Origin: VRUE01 sp963814915
GTDB taxonomy: Bacteria; Actinomycetota; Thermoleophilia; Solirubrobacterales; 70-9
Direction: 5' to 3'
DNA: 64,000 bases
NCBI GenBank assembly: GCA_963814915.1
Contig: CAWFEI010000010.1
Span: 62,001-126,000 of the forward strand
Every line of letters starts with the position of its first letter. Position 1 is the first letter of the stretch. This document shows positions 8,072 through 16,047 of this stretch, piece by piece. The position numbers and the translations under genes were made by a program. The notes under the pieces are model-generated. The model ran no database searches and was not told the origin of the DNA. It worked only from the letters and a program-made list of their open reading frames with translations.

Positions 8072-8563
8072 ATGGCGGCGAAAAAAGCGAAATCCGGCAA
8101 ATCGACGAAAAAAGCGAAATCCGGGACGCGTGCCAAAAAAGCGTCCGCTAGCAAACCAGCCTCGAAGGCGAAATCGAAACCCAAAACCAAAGCCAAAGCT
8201 AAACCGAAAGCCAAAGCGAAACCGAAAGCAGCGAAAAAGGCCAAAGGCGGATCGGGAGGCGCGACCGGGCTCGACAAGAGCGTCGAGCAGTTCCGCGAGA
8301 GCCTCGAACACAGCGTCACGCTGAGCCGCGACCGTCTGCAGGAGGTCGTCGACGACGCGGTCAAGCGCGGTCGGATGACCCACGGCGACGCCGAAAAAAT
8401 GGTCTCCGACCTGATCAAACGCGGCCGCCGGCAGACCGACGGCATGCTCAAAGAGCTCGAACGGCTGGTCAAACAGGCACGTAAAGAGGTTGGCGGCCGC
8501 ACCGCCCCGGTGCGCAAACAGGCCACCCAGGCGGCGCGGCGCGCGCGTAAAAAACTCCGCTAG
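8072..8563 (+). CDS. lysine-rich histone H1-like / phasin-like protein
   Basis: The 163-residue protein has two parts. Residues 1-68 are a low-complexity Lys/Ala/Ser/Pro tail with repeated KPKAKAKPK units, like the C-terminal tail of histone H1 and of bacterial H1-like and AlgP/PhaF proteins. Residues 75-163 are predicted helical with heptads (FRESLEHSVTLSRDRLQEVV), then a second basic end (ARRARKKLR). The start at 8072 follows AGGAGG at a normal distance. The basic tail suggests nucleic acid binding, possibly nucleoid compaction; the helical part may mediate oligomerisation. The function is inferred only. The next gene begins one base after its stop. Confidence 0.7.
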   Translation: MAAKKAKSGKSTKKAKSGTRAKKASASKPASKAKSKPKTKAKAKPKAKAKPKAAKKAKGGSGGATGLDKSVEQFRESLEHSVTLSRDRLQEVVDDAVKRGRMTHGDAEKMVSDLIKRGRRQTDGMLKELERLVKQARKEVGGRTAPVRKQATQAARRARKKLR

Positions 8564-9901
8564 GTGATCGCGGCAGCGCCCCGCCCGCGCAAAGGCGAGC
8601 AGCTCGAGGTCGAGATCGACTCGCTCGCCTTCGGCGGGCGCGGCGTCGCGCGGGTCGAGGGCTACGTCGTCTTCGTCGCCGGCGGCCTGCCCGGCGATCG
8701 CGTGCGGGCCGAGGTGACCAAGCCCAAGAAGCGCTTCGCCGAGGCCCGCACGGTCGAGCTGCTGCGCTCCGGAGCCGACCGCGTCGCCAACCGCTGCACC
8801 CACGAAGGCGAGCCCTGCCCCGGGGCGCCCTGGCAGGGCCTCGACTACGCCCAACAGCTGCTCGAGAAGCGCCGCCAGGTCGATGAGGCGCTGCGCCGGA
8901 TCGGCGAGCTCGACGGCTTCGAGCTCGAGGAGATCGAGCCCGCGGCGGAACAGTGGCGCTACCGCAACAAGCTCGAATACTCCTTCGGCCCGGGCGAGGA
9001 CGGCGCCCTGCTCGGCTTCCATGCCAGCGGCCGCTGGGACCTGGTGGTCGGGGTCGAGGACTGCATGCTCGCCTCCGAGCGCGGCAACGCGGCGCGCAAC
9101 GAGGTGCGCGAGTGGGCGCGCGGAGAAGCGGTCGAGGCCTACGACCGCCGCGCCCGGACCGGCGTGCTCTGCAACCTCGCGGTGCGCGAGGGGCGCCGCA
9201 CCGGGCAGATCCAGACCCGCCTGATCACAACCCAGAAGCGCTTCCCCAAGCCGCCGGTCGACCTGCACACCGTGGTCGAGGACGGCTCTGGCAACAGCGA
9301 GGGCCCGACGGGCGCGCTCGGCGAGGAGCGGCTGCGCGAGCGGCTCTGCGGCCTCGACTTCGAGATGTCCCACAACGCCTTCTTCCAGACCAACACCGAG
9401 ATGGCCGAGCGGCTCTACGCCGTCGCCGCCGAGTACGCCGGCCTGAGTGGGGGCGAGCGGGTCTTCGACCTCTACTGCGGGATCGGCACGATCGGGCTGA
9501 CGATGGCCGCCCGGGCCGGCGAGATCTGGGGGGTCGAGTTGGTCCCCGAGGCGATCGCCGACGCCGAGCGCAACGCCGAGCGCAACGGGATAACCAACGC
9601 GCACTTCGTGGCGGGCAGCGCGCGGACCGGCGTGCGACCGCTGGTCGAGGAAGCCGGCAAGCCCGACGTCGTCCTGCTCGACCCACCCCGCGCGGGGCTC
9701 TCGCAGAAGATCGTCCGGCGCGTGCTCGAGTGCGAGGCAAAGCGGATCGTCTACGTCTCCTGCAACCCGACCACGCTGGCCCCGAACGCGGCGCAACTGG
9801 TCGAGGCGGGCTATACCCTGCGCCGGGTGAAACCGGTCGACATGTTCCCCCAGACCCCACACATCGAGTGCGTGGCGCTGTTCGAGAAAGGCGGCGCCTG
9901 A
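8564..9901 (+). CDS. 23S rRNA (uracil-C5)-methyltransferase, RlmD/RumA-type
   Basis: A 445-residue member of the TrmA/RlmC/RlmD family, which methylates C5 of uridine in rRNA or tRNA with S-adenosylmethionine. An N-terminal TRAM domain covers about residues 8-65 (VEIDSLAFGGRGVARVEG). The cysteines of the usual iron-sulfur site are only partly evident (NRCTHEGEPCPG, near 80, and DCMLA near 165). The SAM motif is FDLYCGIGTIGLTMA (near 305), the family motif DPPRAGL is near 370, and the nucleophile is in YVSCNPTTLAPNA (near 400). GTG start directly after the H1-like gene; the stop overlaps the next start by one base. Exact target base is unknown. Confidence 0.88.
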   Translation: MIAAAPRPRKGEQLEVEIDSLAFGGRGVARVEGYVVFVAGGLPGDRVRAEVTKPKKRFAEARTVELLRSGADRVANRCTHEGEPCPGAPWQGLDYAQQLLEKRRQVDEALRRIGELDGFELEEIEPAAEQWRYRNKLEYSFGPGEDGALLGFHASGRWDLVVGVEDCMLASERGNAARNEVREWARGEAVEAYDRRARTGVLCNLAVREGRRTGQIQTRLITTQKRFPKPPVDLHTVVEDGSGNSEGPTGALGEERLRERLCGLDFEMSHNAFFQTNTEMAERLYAVAAEYAGLSGGERVFDLYCGIGTIGLTMAARAGEIWGVELVPEAIADAERNAERNGITNAHFVAGSARTGVRPLVEEAGKPDVVLLDPPRAGLSQKIVRRVLECEAKRIVYVSCNPTTLAPNAAQLVEAGYTLRRVKPVDMFPQTPHIECVALFEKGGA

Positions 9902-10677
9902 TGGCACGGGGATTCGGAGTCGCGGCCGGGCTCGACCCGGAGGTGGCGCGGCCGCTGGCGGCTCGCTGCATGGAGCTGGATTACGACTCGATGTGGTCCA
10001 ACGACCATCCCGGCGCCAAGGGGCTGGAGACACTGGCCGAGTTCGCCGGGGCCGCGCCCGAGCTCGACCTCGGCGTCGCCGTGATCGCCCTCGATCGCAC
10101 TCCGCCCGCCGAGATCGCCGCCGACATCGAGCGGCTCGGGCTCGACAAAGCGAAGCTCTGGCTGGGCGTCGGCGCCGGCTTCTCGAAGAAGCCGCTGACG
10201 CGGATGCGCGAGTCGCTGCCCGAGCTGCGCGAGGCGCTGCCGGGCGTCCGCCTCGTCCTCGCCGCGATGGGCCCGAAGATGTGCGCGCTGGCCGGAGCCG
10301 AGTTCGACGGCGCCTTCTTCAACTGGATGACGCCCGAGTTCGCCGCCAAAGCCCGCGGCCAGGTCGAAGCCGGCGCCAAGCACGCCGACCGCGAGTGCCC
10401 GCCGGTGTTCGGCTACGTGCGCACCGCCGTCGGCCCCGACGCCGCCGAGCGCCTCGCCAAGGAGGAGTCCTTCTACCGCGACCTGCACGCCGGCTACCGC
10501 AACCACTTCGACCGCCTCGGTGAGCCCGAGGGCACCGTCGGCGTCGCCGCCCCCGATGCCGACAGGGCGACCAAGGCCCTGGCCGCCTACACCGCCCTCG
10601 ACACGCTCGTCGTTCGCGGCCTGGCCAGCGCCAAGGTCGAGGCGATGACGACAGTCGCCACAGCCGCCGGCCCCTAG
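9901..10677 (+). CDS. LLM-class (luciferase-like) oxidoreductase
   Basis: A 258-residue protein resembling the bacterial luciferase-like superfamily, TIM-barrel enzymes that use FMN or, in many actinobacteria, coenzyme F420. Visible family features are the N-terminal strand and helix GFGVAAGLDPE, YDSMWSNDHPG (near 30, the position usually reading W..DH), LGVAVIALDRTPPAE, LWLGVGAG (near 85) and the late MTPEFAAKARGQVEAGA. It is shorter than typical members of 290-340 residues. The start codon ATG overlaps the methyltransferase stop (TGATG), so translation is probably coupled. Cofactor and substrate cannot be named from this. Confidence 0.75.
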   Translation: MARGFGVAAGLDPEVARPLAARCMELDYDSMWSNDHPGAKGLETLAEFAGAAPELDLGVAVIALDRTPPAEIAADIERLGLDKAKLWLGVGAGFSKKPLTRMRESLPELREALPGVRLVLAAMGPKMCALAGAEFDGAFFNWMTPEFAAKARGQVEAGAKHADRECPPVFGYVRTAVGPDAAERLAKEESFYRDLHAGYRNHFDRLGEPEGTVGVAAPDADRATKALAAYTALDTLVVRGLASAKVEAMTTVATAAGP

Positions 10678-10682
10678 GACCG

Positions 10683-11345
10683 TCAGTACGGCGGCAGGTC
10701 CTCGTACCACTCGCCCAAGGTCTTGAACGAGCGCCAGAAGCGCTGCTTGGCGCCCTCCTGGTCGAGCGAGTCGTCGATGTCCGGCGTGTAGAGGGCGTCG
10801 ATCGTCGGGGTGAAGGCTTGGATCTCCCCCTCGCGCGGCTCGATCTCGCGCGCCAGCGGCAGCTTCAGCCCGTTGAGCGTGCGCAGCGCCGGCTCCCCCA
10901 TCACGATGACGATCTTCGGCTGCACGATCGCCAGCTCCTCGGCCAATCGCCGCACGCACTCCTCGGCGGCGAGGTCGGGCTCGGCGATCGGGCACTTGAC
11001 GCAGAGCGTGCCGTAGACGACCAGCGGGTCGATCCCCAGCCGCTTGAAGCTTTTCATCAGCGCGTTGCCGGCCCGGCCGTAGAACGCGACCCCCTCTTCG
11101 ATCTCCGCCACACCGGGGGCGTGCTTGACCATGAAGACGTCGGCCTGCGGATGACCCGAGCCGAGCACCGGCATCAGCTTGCCGCGCGGGCAGTGCGGGC
11201 ACTCCTGCAGATCGTGCGTCATCTGGTTGAGCTCGCGGATCGCGCGCTCCAGATACTTCTCTCTTATCTCGTCGTCGGTCGCCGGCACGGTCGGCGATCT
11301 CTTTGACGGGCCGGGCGGTCCTCCTTTCGCCCGCGCCTCTTGCAT
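10683..11345 (-). CDS. uracil-DNA glycosylase family protein
   Basis: A 220-residue protein of the UDG superfamily, most like the iron-sulfur family 4 branch, which removes uracil from DNA. The pattern is preserved but degenerate: LQECPHCPRGK (near 55) supplies two cysteines, VKHAPGVAEIEEG (near 80) stands where family 4 has GEAPG, and FYGRAGNALM (near 98) where FVGRAG is usual. VYGTLCVKCP (near 118) carries the second cysteine pair and IVIVMGEPALRTL (near 150) the next strand. Because the catalytic GEAPG is changed to KHAPG, activity is uncertain. It is translationally coupled to the upstream PHP gene (TGATG). Confidence 0.75.
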   Translation of the reverse strand: MQEARAKGGPPGPSKRSPTVPATDDEIREKYLERAIRELNQMTHDLQECPHCPRGKLMPVLGSGHPQADVFMVKHAPGVAEIEEGVAFYGRAGNALMKSFKRLGIDPLVVYGTLCVKCPIAEPDLAAEECVRRLAEELAIVQPKIVIVMGEPALRTLNGLKLPLAREIEPREGEIQAFTPTIDALYTPDIDDSLDQEGAKQRFWRSFKTLGEWYEDLPPY

Positions 11346-12637
11346 CAGCTCTTGCTCGCCCGGCCGCCCGCCGCGCGGCGTTTCTTGCGCGGCCGGCCGC
11401 CGCGCACCGGTTTCGCGTCGGGGACGCTGCGCTTCGCGGCCTTCGGCCGCCCGGTCGTCTGCAGCAGCTTCAGCGCCTGCACGTAGACGAGGTTCTTGTG
11501 CTTGCGGGTGATGTCGGCGTCGCGCATCGCCTCGAGGAACTCGCCGGGCCCGTCGAACTCGTGGATCCGCACGCGCACGCTGCCCAGCCCCTGGGCGACG
11601 TGGCTGTCCGACCCGGCTCCCGGCACGATCCGGTACTTGCGGGCGAAGCGCTCCGCCTCCTCGTTGAAGGCGGTCAGCGCCACACGCGGGTTGAAGACCT
11701 CGAGGATGTCGATCTCCTCGACGATGTCGAGCAGGTGCTCGTAGTCGGGCACCGAGTGGAAGCGATCGAACGGGTGCGGGACGTAGACGAGGCCGCCCTG
11801 CTCGCGGATCGCGGCGATCGTCTCCGCCATCGTCATCCCGCGCGGGATCTTCTGCTCGAGGAATAGGCCGATCACCTCGCCCTGCTCGGCGGTCTTCACC
11901 TCCTCGGCGACGATCACCTCGATGCCGCCCATCTCGGCGGCGATGCGGCGCGCCTCGAGCGCACCGGAGACCTCGTTGTGGTCGGTGATCGCGATCGCGC
12001 CGAGGCCGCGGTCGCGGGCCGTCTCCAGCAGCACCTCGACCGGCGTCGCGCAATCGGGGGAGTGGTCGGTGTGCATGTGCAGGTCGACCTCGATCAGCGG
12101 CCGCTCGGCGATCCGCGCCCGCACCTCGACATCCCCCTCGGGGTCGTGGCGGCGGGCGAGCAGGCGACGGTAGATCGCTTCGAACCGGTCCGCGACCGCG
12201 GCCCAGTCGCGGCCCGCGTCGGGCGGCTCGACCAGCTCGTAGGAGCCGGGGAAATAGCGCTTCAGCAGCTCGCCGGTCGGCGCCGAGCTGACGGTGCGGG
12301 CGTCGAGCCGGCCGAAGAAGACCTCCACCAGCGGCCGCGCGACCTGGGTCGAGAGGACGCGCTCCTGGGGTTTGTGGAAGGTCGCGACGTTGAGCGAGTA
12401 GGAGTGGCGCAGCGCCGCCGAGGAGACGCTCGGCGCGAACGGCTCGTGGACGTGGACGACGTCCGGCGGGTCGGCGCCGAGCAGGCGCTTGGGCGACTCG
12501 CCGGCGTGGACGCGCAGCAGCTCGTGCCCGCGACGCTCCAGCTCCTCCGAAAGCCCCGCGGCGAACTCGTTGACCCGGTTCGGCGTGCCCCGCCGGTGGG
12601 GTGTGACCTGGGCTATCGAGAGCGGCGCGCCCGGCAC
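11345..12637 (-). CDS. truncated GT4 glycosyltransferase fused to a PHP phosphoesterase
   Basis: The 430-residue protein joins two families. Residues 1-150 look like the N-terminal half of a GT4 glycosyltransferase (IAQVTPHRRGTPNRVNEFA, VVHVHEPFAPSVS, VATFHKP), and residues 150-175 like the closing helix of such an enzyme (WAAVADRFEAIYRRLLA), so the sugar-nucleotide domain between them is missing. Residues 180-390 are a PHP domain with its metal ligands: EVDLHMHTDHSPDC, AITDHNEVSG, EEVKT, YVPHPFDR and GAGSDSHV. PHP domains hydrolyse phosphoesters. The last 45 residues are a basic tail. The glycosyltransferase half probably binds but does not transfer; the real substrate is unknown. It is followed by the glycosylase gene and preceded by ino1. 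Confidence 0.8.
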   Translation of the reverse strand: MPGAPLSIAQVTPHRRGTPNRVNEFAAGLSEELERRGHELLRVHAGESPKRLLGADPPDVVHVHEPFAPSVSSAALRHSYSLNVATFHKPQERVLSTQVARPLVEVFFGRLDARTVSSAPTGELLKRYFPGSYELVEPPDAGRDWAAVADRFEAIYRRLLARRHDPEGDVEVRARIAERPLIEVDLHMHTDHSPDCATPVEVLLETARDRGLGAIAITDHNEVSGALEARRIAAEMGGIEVIVAEEVKTAEQGEVIGLFLEQKIPRGMTMAETIAAIREQGGLVYVPHPFDRFHSVPDYEHLLDIVEEIDILEVFNPRVALTAFNEEAERFARKYRIVPGAGSDSHVAQGLGSVRVRIHEFDGPGEFLEAMRDADITRKHKNLVYVQALKLLQTTGRPKAAKRSVPDAKPVRGGRPRKKRRAAGGRASKS

Positions 12638-12644
12638 TTGCCGG

Positions 12645-13802
12645 TCAGCCCGCGGAGACCTTGGCCTCGCCCGGCGCGGCTGACTTGCCGCGCCCGTACT
12701 TGGCGATGAACTCCTCGGTCTGCTCGCGCGCCTCGTCGTCGGGCCGCTGGCTGTGCGGCGACTTCATCAGGTAGCTGGACGGCCCGTCGAGCTGCCCGGC
12801 GACGCCGTTGTTGAGCGCCAGCTTGAGAATCCGCACGGCGTCGATCACGACGCCGGCCGAGTTGGGCGAGTCCCAGACCTCGAGCTTGAGCTCGACGTTG
12901 AGCGGCACGTCGCCGAAGGCTTTGCCCTCGACGCGGATGTGCGCCCACTTGCGGTCGGTCAGCCACGGCACGTAGTCCGACGGGCCGACGTGGACGTCTT
13001 TCTCGGGCAGCTCGTGGCCCATGATCGAGGTGACCGCGTTGGTCTTCGAGATCTTCTTCGAGTCGAGCCGCTCGCGCTCGAGCATGTTGTAGAAGTCCAT
13101 GTTGCCGCCGACGTTGAGCTGCGAGGTGCGCTCGACCCGCACGCCGCGGTCGTGGAAGAGGCGGGCGAGCTGGCGGTGGACGATCGTCGCCCCGACCTGG
13201 GACTTGATGTCGTCGCCGATGATCGGCAGGCCGGCGTCTTCGAAGCGCTTGTCCCAGTAGTTCTCGCGGGCGATGAAGACCGGCAGGCAGTTGACGAAGC
13301 CGACGCCCGCCTTGAGCGCCTGCTCGACGTACCACTTGGTCGCGTCCTCGGAGCCGACCGGCAGGTAGCAGACGAGCACGTCCGCCTTGCTCTCCTTGAG
13401 GATCCCGACGATGTCGGCGGTCTCCCCCGGCGCCTTCGTGATCTTCTCTTTGAGGTACTTGCCGAGCCCGTCGTGGGTCATGCCGCGCTCGACCTTGACG
13501 CCCAGCTCGGGGACGTCGGCGAACTTGATCGTGTCGTTCTGGCCCGACCAGATCGCCTCGGAGAGGTCCTTGCCGACCTTCTCGGAGTCGATGTCGAAGG
13601 CGGCGACGAATTCGACGTCGCGGACGTGGTAGCCGCCGAGGTCGACGTGCATCAGGCCAGGCACTTCGTCCGCCGGGTCGGCGTCCTTGTAGTACTGGAC
13701 GCCCTGGATGAAGGAGTTGGCGCAGTTGCCGACGCCGACTATCGCGACGCGGACCTTCTCGTCGGCGCGCACCGCGCCGTTGCTGCCGTTCGAATCACTC
13801 AT
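12645..13802 (-). CDS. ino1: inositol-3-phosphate synthase
   Basis: Ino1 converts glucose 6-phosphate to inositol 3-phosphate using NAD as an internal redox cofactor. This 385-residue protein has the actinobacterial form: NAD loop VRVAIVGVGNCANSFIQG (near 18), FVAAFDIDSEKVGKDL (near 65), the catalytic stretch IGDDIKSQVGATIVHR (near 200) and LNVGGNMDFYNM (near 235), KTNAVTS, and HVGPSDYVPWL (near 275). Together with the CDP-alcohol transferase upstream on the same strand it supplies inositol phospholipids. An ATG at 13802 is the start. The 80-bp gap before it holds the promoter but I see no confident operator. Confidence 0.93.
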   Translation of the reverse strand: MSDSNGSNGAVRADEKVRVAIVGVGNCANSFIQGVQYYKDADPADEVPGLMHVDLGGYHVRDVEFVAAFDIDSEKVGKDLSEAIWSGQNDTIKFADVPELGVKVERGMTHDGLGKYLKEKITKAPGETADIVGILKESKADVLVCYLPVGSEDATKWYVEQALKAGVGFVNCLPVFIARENYWDKRFEDAGLPIIGDDIKSQVGATIVHRQLARLFHDRGVRVERTSQLNVGGNMDFYNMLERERLDSKKISKTNAVTSIMGHELPEKDVHVGPSDYVPWLTDRKWAHIRVEGKAFGDVPLNVELKLEVWDSPNSAGVVIDAVRILKLALNNGVAGQLDGPSSYLMKSPHSQRPDDEAREQTEEFIAKYGRGKSAAPGEAKVSAG

Positions 13803-13882
13803 GAAGTCTGGAGAATCCTTCCTGTTTCGCTAGGTGCCAAAGCACACCTTCGGGGCAGTCTGGTTACACATCCGGGCTGCGG

Positions 13883-14521
13883 TCATTTCGGGCGGGACTC
13901 CTTCAAAAGCTCGTTCCTGACGTGCCATACGCGTTGGATCGTCGTCACGATGGTCAGCACCGCGATCAGGTAGACCGCCGGGGCCAGAAGCTCGAAGTCG
14001 CCGAGCCCGGCGCCCTTGGCGAAGACCAAGCCGACCGAGAGTATGACTACCCGCACGGGACGCGTCGCCAAGCCGACCTTGCACTCGACCCCGAGCGCCT
14101 CGGCGCGGGCCCGCGTGTAGCTGACCATCAGCGAGCCGAGCACGGCGACGACGCACATCGCGGCGGCAAAATCGTCGCCCGTGGCAGCGAAGTAGCCGGC
14201 CACGGCGGCGAGCACGATCCCCTCCTCGATCCGGTCAAGGGTCGAGTCGAGGAAAGCGCCGAACAGCGTCCCCTTGCCCGACATCCGCGAGTAGCGGCCG
14301 TCGAGCGTGTCCATCACCGAGCCGAGGACGAAGGCGACGCCGGCGAGGAAGAAAAGGCGCTGCGTGACGAGAGCGGCGGCGATCAGGTTGCCGACCAGCC
14401 CGGCGACCGAGATCGCGTTCGGGGTCAGCCGCGACTCGATCAGGCGGTCGCGCGCGTAGGCGCGCAGCTCCTGGCCGTTGCGACGATTGCCCGGGACCCG
14501 CGGGGGGGCCGACGAATCCAT
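13883..14521 (-). CDS. CDP-alcohol phosphatidyltransferase, probably PI-phosphate synthase
   Basis: A 212-residue membrane enzyme of the CDP-alcohol phosphotransferase family. The catalytic signature D-x2-D-G...G-x3-D-x3-D is complete at about residues 72-97 (DTLDGRYSR, GAFLDSTLDR). Five or six hydrophobic helices follow. In actinobacteria the enzyme next to ino1 usually joins CDP-diacylglycerol to inositol phosphate, and that role is inferred from the neighbourhood; phosphatidylglycerophosphate synthase is the main alternative. It overlaps no gene; the PAP2 gene precedes it by nine bases, so the three form a likely envelope lipid operon. Confidence 0.82.
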   Translation of the reverse strand: MDSSAPPRVPGNRRNGQELRAYARDRLIESRLTPNAISVAGLVGNLIAAALVTQRLFFLAGVAFVLGSVMDTLDGRYSRMSGKGTLFGAFLDSTLDRIEEGIVLAAVAGYFAATGDDFAAAMCVVAVLGSLMVSYTRARAEALGVECKVGLATRPVRVVILSVGLVFAKGAGLGDFELLAPAVYLIAVLTIVTTIQRVWHVRNELLKESRPK

Positions 14522-14530
14522 TGGCCGAGT

Positions 14531-15310
14531 CTATGCCTCGACTTCGCGGGGAGAGGCGCTGCGCCAGGCCCAGGCCTCGGGCCGGGCGCGGGCGAGCAGG
14601 CGGCTGGCGACCAGGGCGGAGGTGATCGCGACCATCCAGCCGAGGCCGACGTCGAACCAGTAGTGGTTGCCGGTGACGATCACGACCCAGGCGATCAGCA
14701 GCGGCCAGGAAGCCCAGAAGGCTTTCGGGATCCAGTGTCGGCAGACCCGGTAGCCGGTTCCACCGATCATCAGCGCGAAGGCGCAGTGCATGCTCGGGAC
14801 CGCGGCGTAGGGGTTGATGAAGATCTTCGCCAGGCTGGAGTCGTGGTTGACGTTGGAGAAGTCCGTGATCGTGTCGACGAAGCCGTGCTGCGGGAACATT
14901 CGCGGCGGCGCGGTCGGGTAGAGCGTGTAGCCGACCAGCGCGATCCCCATCGAGACGACGAACATGTTGCGGACGAAGTAATAGGACTCGTTGCGAAAGA
15001 GGTAGAGCCAGACCAGGAAGCCCAGCGCGATCGAGAACTGGGCGTTGAGGTAGAGCTGGTTGGCGAGATCGACCACCCAGTGGGCGGGCAGGAAGAAGGC
15101 CTGCAGGCTCGGCTCGAAGAGGCTGTGGGTCGAGCGCTCGAGGTCGATCACCTGCTGGCCGTGGGCGATCGCGACGGCGCGCTGGCCGTCGGCGACGCCG
15201 CGGACCAGCTCGTAGGCGAGGTCGACGCCGACGAGGATGCCGATCTGGCGGCCGAAATCGCCCCACCCCTGAGGCAGGCGGGAGCCGATCGCAGCAAGGG
15301 CACGAGACAT
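14531..15310 (-). CDS. PAP2-family membrane phosphatase / inositolphosphotransferase
   Basis: A 259-residue protein with about six membrane helices. It carries the second and third PAP2 motifs, VPSMHCAFALMIGG (near 168) and ITGNHYWFDVGLGW-like VTGNHYWFDVGLG (near 222), with both catalytic histidines, and an upstream TLYPTAPPRMF (near 140) in the place of motif 1. The arrangement matches the inositolphosphotransferase Aur1/Ipt1-like group as well as lipid phosphate phosphatases. Its position before the CDP-alcohol transferase and ino1 supports work on inositol lipids, but that is inference. The promoter must lie in the 70 bp shared with divergent nth. Confidence 0.82.
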   Translation of the reverse strand: MSRALAAIGSRLPQGWGDFGRQIGILVGVDLAYELVRGVADGQRAVAIAHGQQVIDLERSTHSLFEPSLQAFFLPAHWVVDLANQLYLNAQFSIALGFLVWLYLFRNESYYFVRNMFVVSMGIALVGYTLYPTAPPRMFPQHGFVDTITDFSNVNHDSSLAKIFINPYAAVPSMHCAFALMIGGTGYRVCRHWIPKAFWASWPLLIAWVVIVTGNHYWFDVGLGWMVAITSALVASRLLARARPEAWAWRSASPREVEA

Positions 15311-15381
15311 CGCCCAATTGTAATCCGCTCGTTAACGGCGGGCGGGTCCTGTCGCGGGGCGAGCCGAATAGGGTCGGGCTC

Positions 15382-16047
15382 GTGTCCTGGAAGCGACCGA
15401 GGAAAGAGCGGGTGAGGGCGATTCGGGACCGGTTGCGGGAGATGTACGGGGAGCCGGTCGGCGAGCCGCACGGGCACCCGATCGCCGAGCTGATCAAGAC
15501 GGTGCTCTCCCAGCACACGAACGACCGCAACCGCGACCGCTCCTTCGCCCGCCTGCGCGAGCGCTACCCGACCTGGGAGGAGGTCCGCGACGCGCCCCTC
15601 GACGAGCTCGAAGAGGCGATCCGGCCCGGCGGCCTGGCGAAGCAGAAGGCGCCGCGCATCCAGGCGATCCTCGAGCGGCTCGGCGAGCATCCCGACCTCG
15701 ACTGGACCGAGCACGCGCCGCGCGAGGAGTCGCTCGAGTTCCTGCTCTCCCTGCCCGGTGTCGGGCGCAAAACCGCCGCCTGCGTGCTGATCTTCACCTG
15801 GGGGATCCCGGAGGTCCCGGTCGACGTCCACGTGCACCGCGTCGGCGGCCGCCTCGGCCTCTTCCCGGCCAAGGCGCCCTTCGAGCGCGCCCACGACGAG
15901 ATGCTCGCGATCGTCCCTCCCGAGGACGCCTACGAGCTGCACATGAACCTGATTCGACACGGCCGCGAGGTCTGCCGTCCCAAACCCCGCTGCGAGGAGT
16001 GCGCGCTGCGCCGGATGTGCTGGTGGTACCGTGCCGAGCGCAAATGA
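15382..16047 (+). CDS. nth: endonuclease III
   Basis: Base-excision repair glycosylase/AP lyase acting on oxidised pyrimidines. The 221-residue protein has the helix-hairpin-helix LPGVGRKTAACVL (near 125; catalytic Lys), the conserved Asp in PVDVHVHRV (near 150) and the C-terminal iron-sulfur loop C-x6-C-x2-C-x5-C (CRPKPRCEECALRRMC, near 200). GTG start at 15382; upstream sequence is gene-free for 70 bp. The next gene starts within its stop codon (ATGA), so they are coupled. Position 38 has LSQHT where the family often has LSAQT, a small change. Confidence 0.93.
   Translation: MSWKRPRKERVRAIRDRLREMYGEPVGEPHGHPIAELIKTVLSQHTNDRNRDRSFARLRERYPTWEEVRDAPLDELEEAIRPGGLAKQKAPRIQAILERLGEHPDLDWTEHAPREESLEFLLSLPGVGRKTAACVLIFTWGIPEVPVDVHVHRVGGRLGLFPAKAPFERAHDEMLAIVPPEDAYELHMNLIRHGREVCRPKPRCEECALRRMCWWYRAERK

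Noticed and set aside
13922..15415. Long open plus-strand frame opposite the PI synthase and PAP2 genes
   Set aside because: It is antisense to two well-recognised genes; open antisense frames are expected at this GC content and its translation resembles no family.
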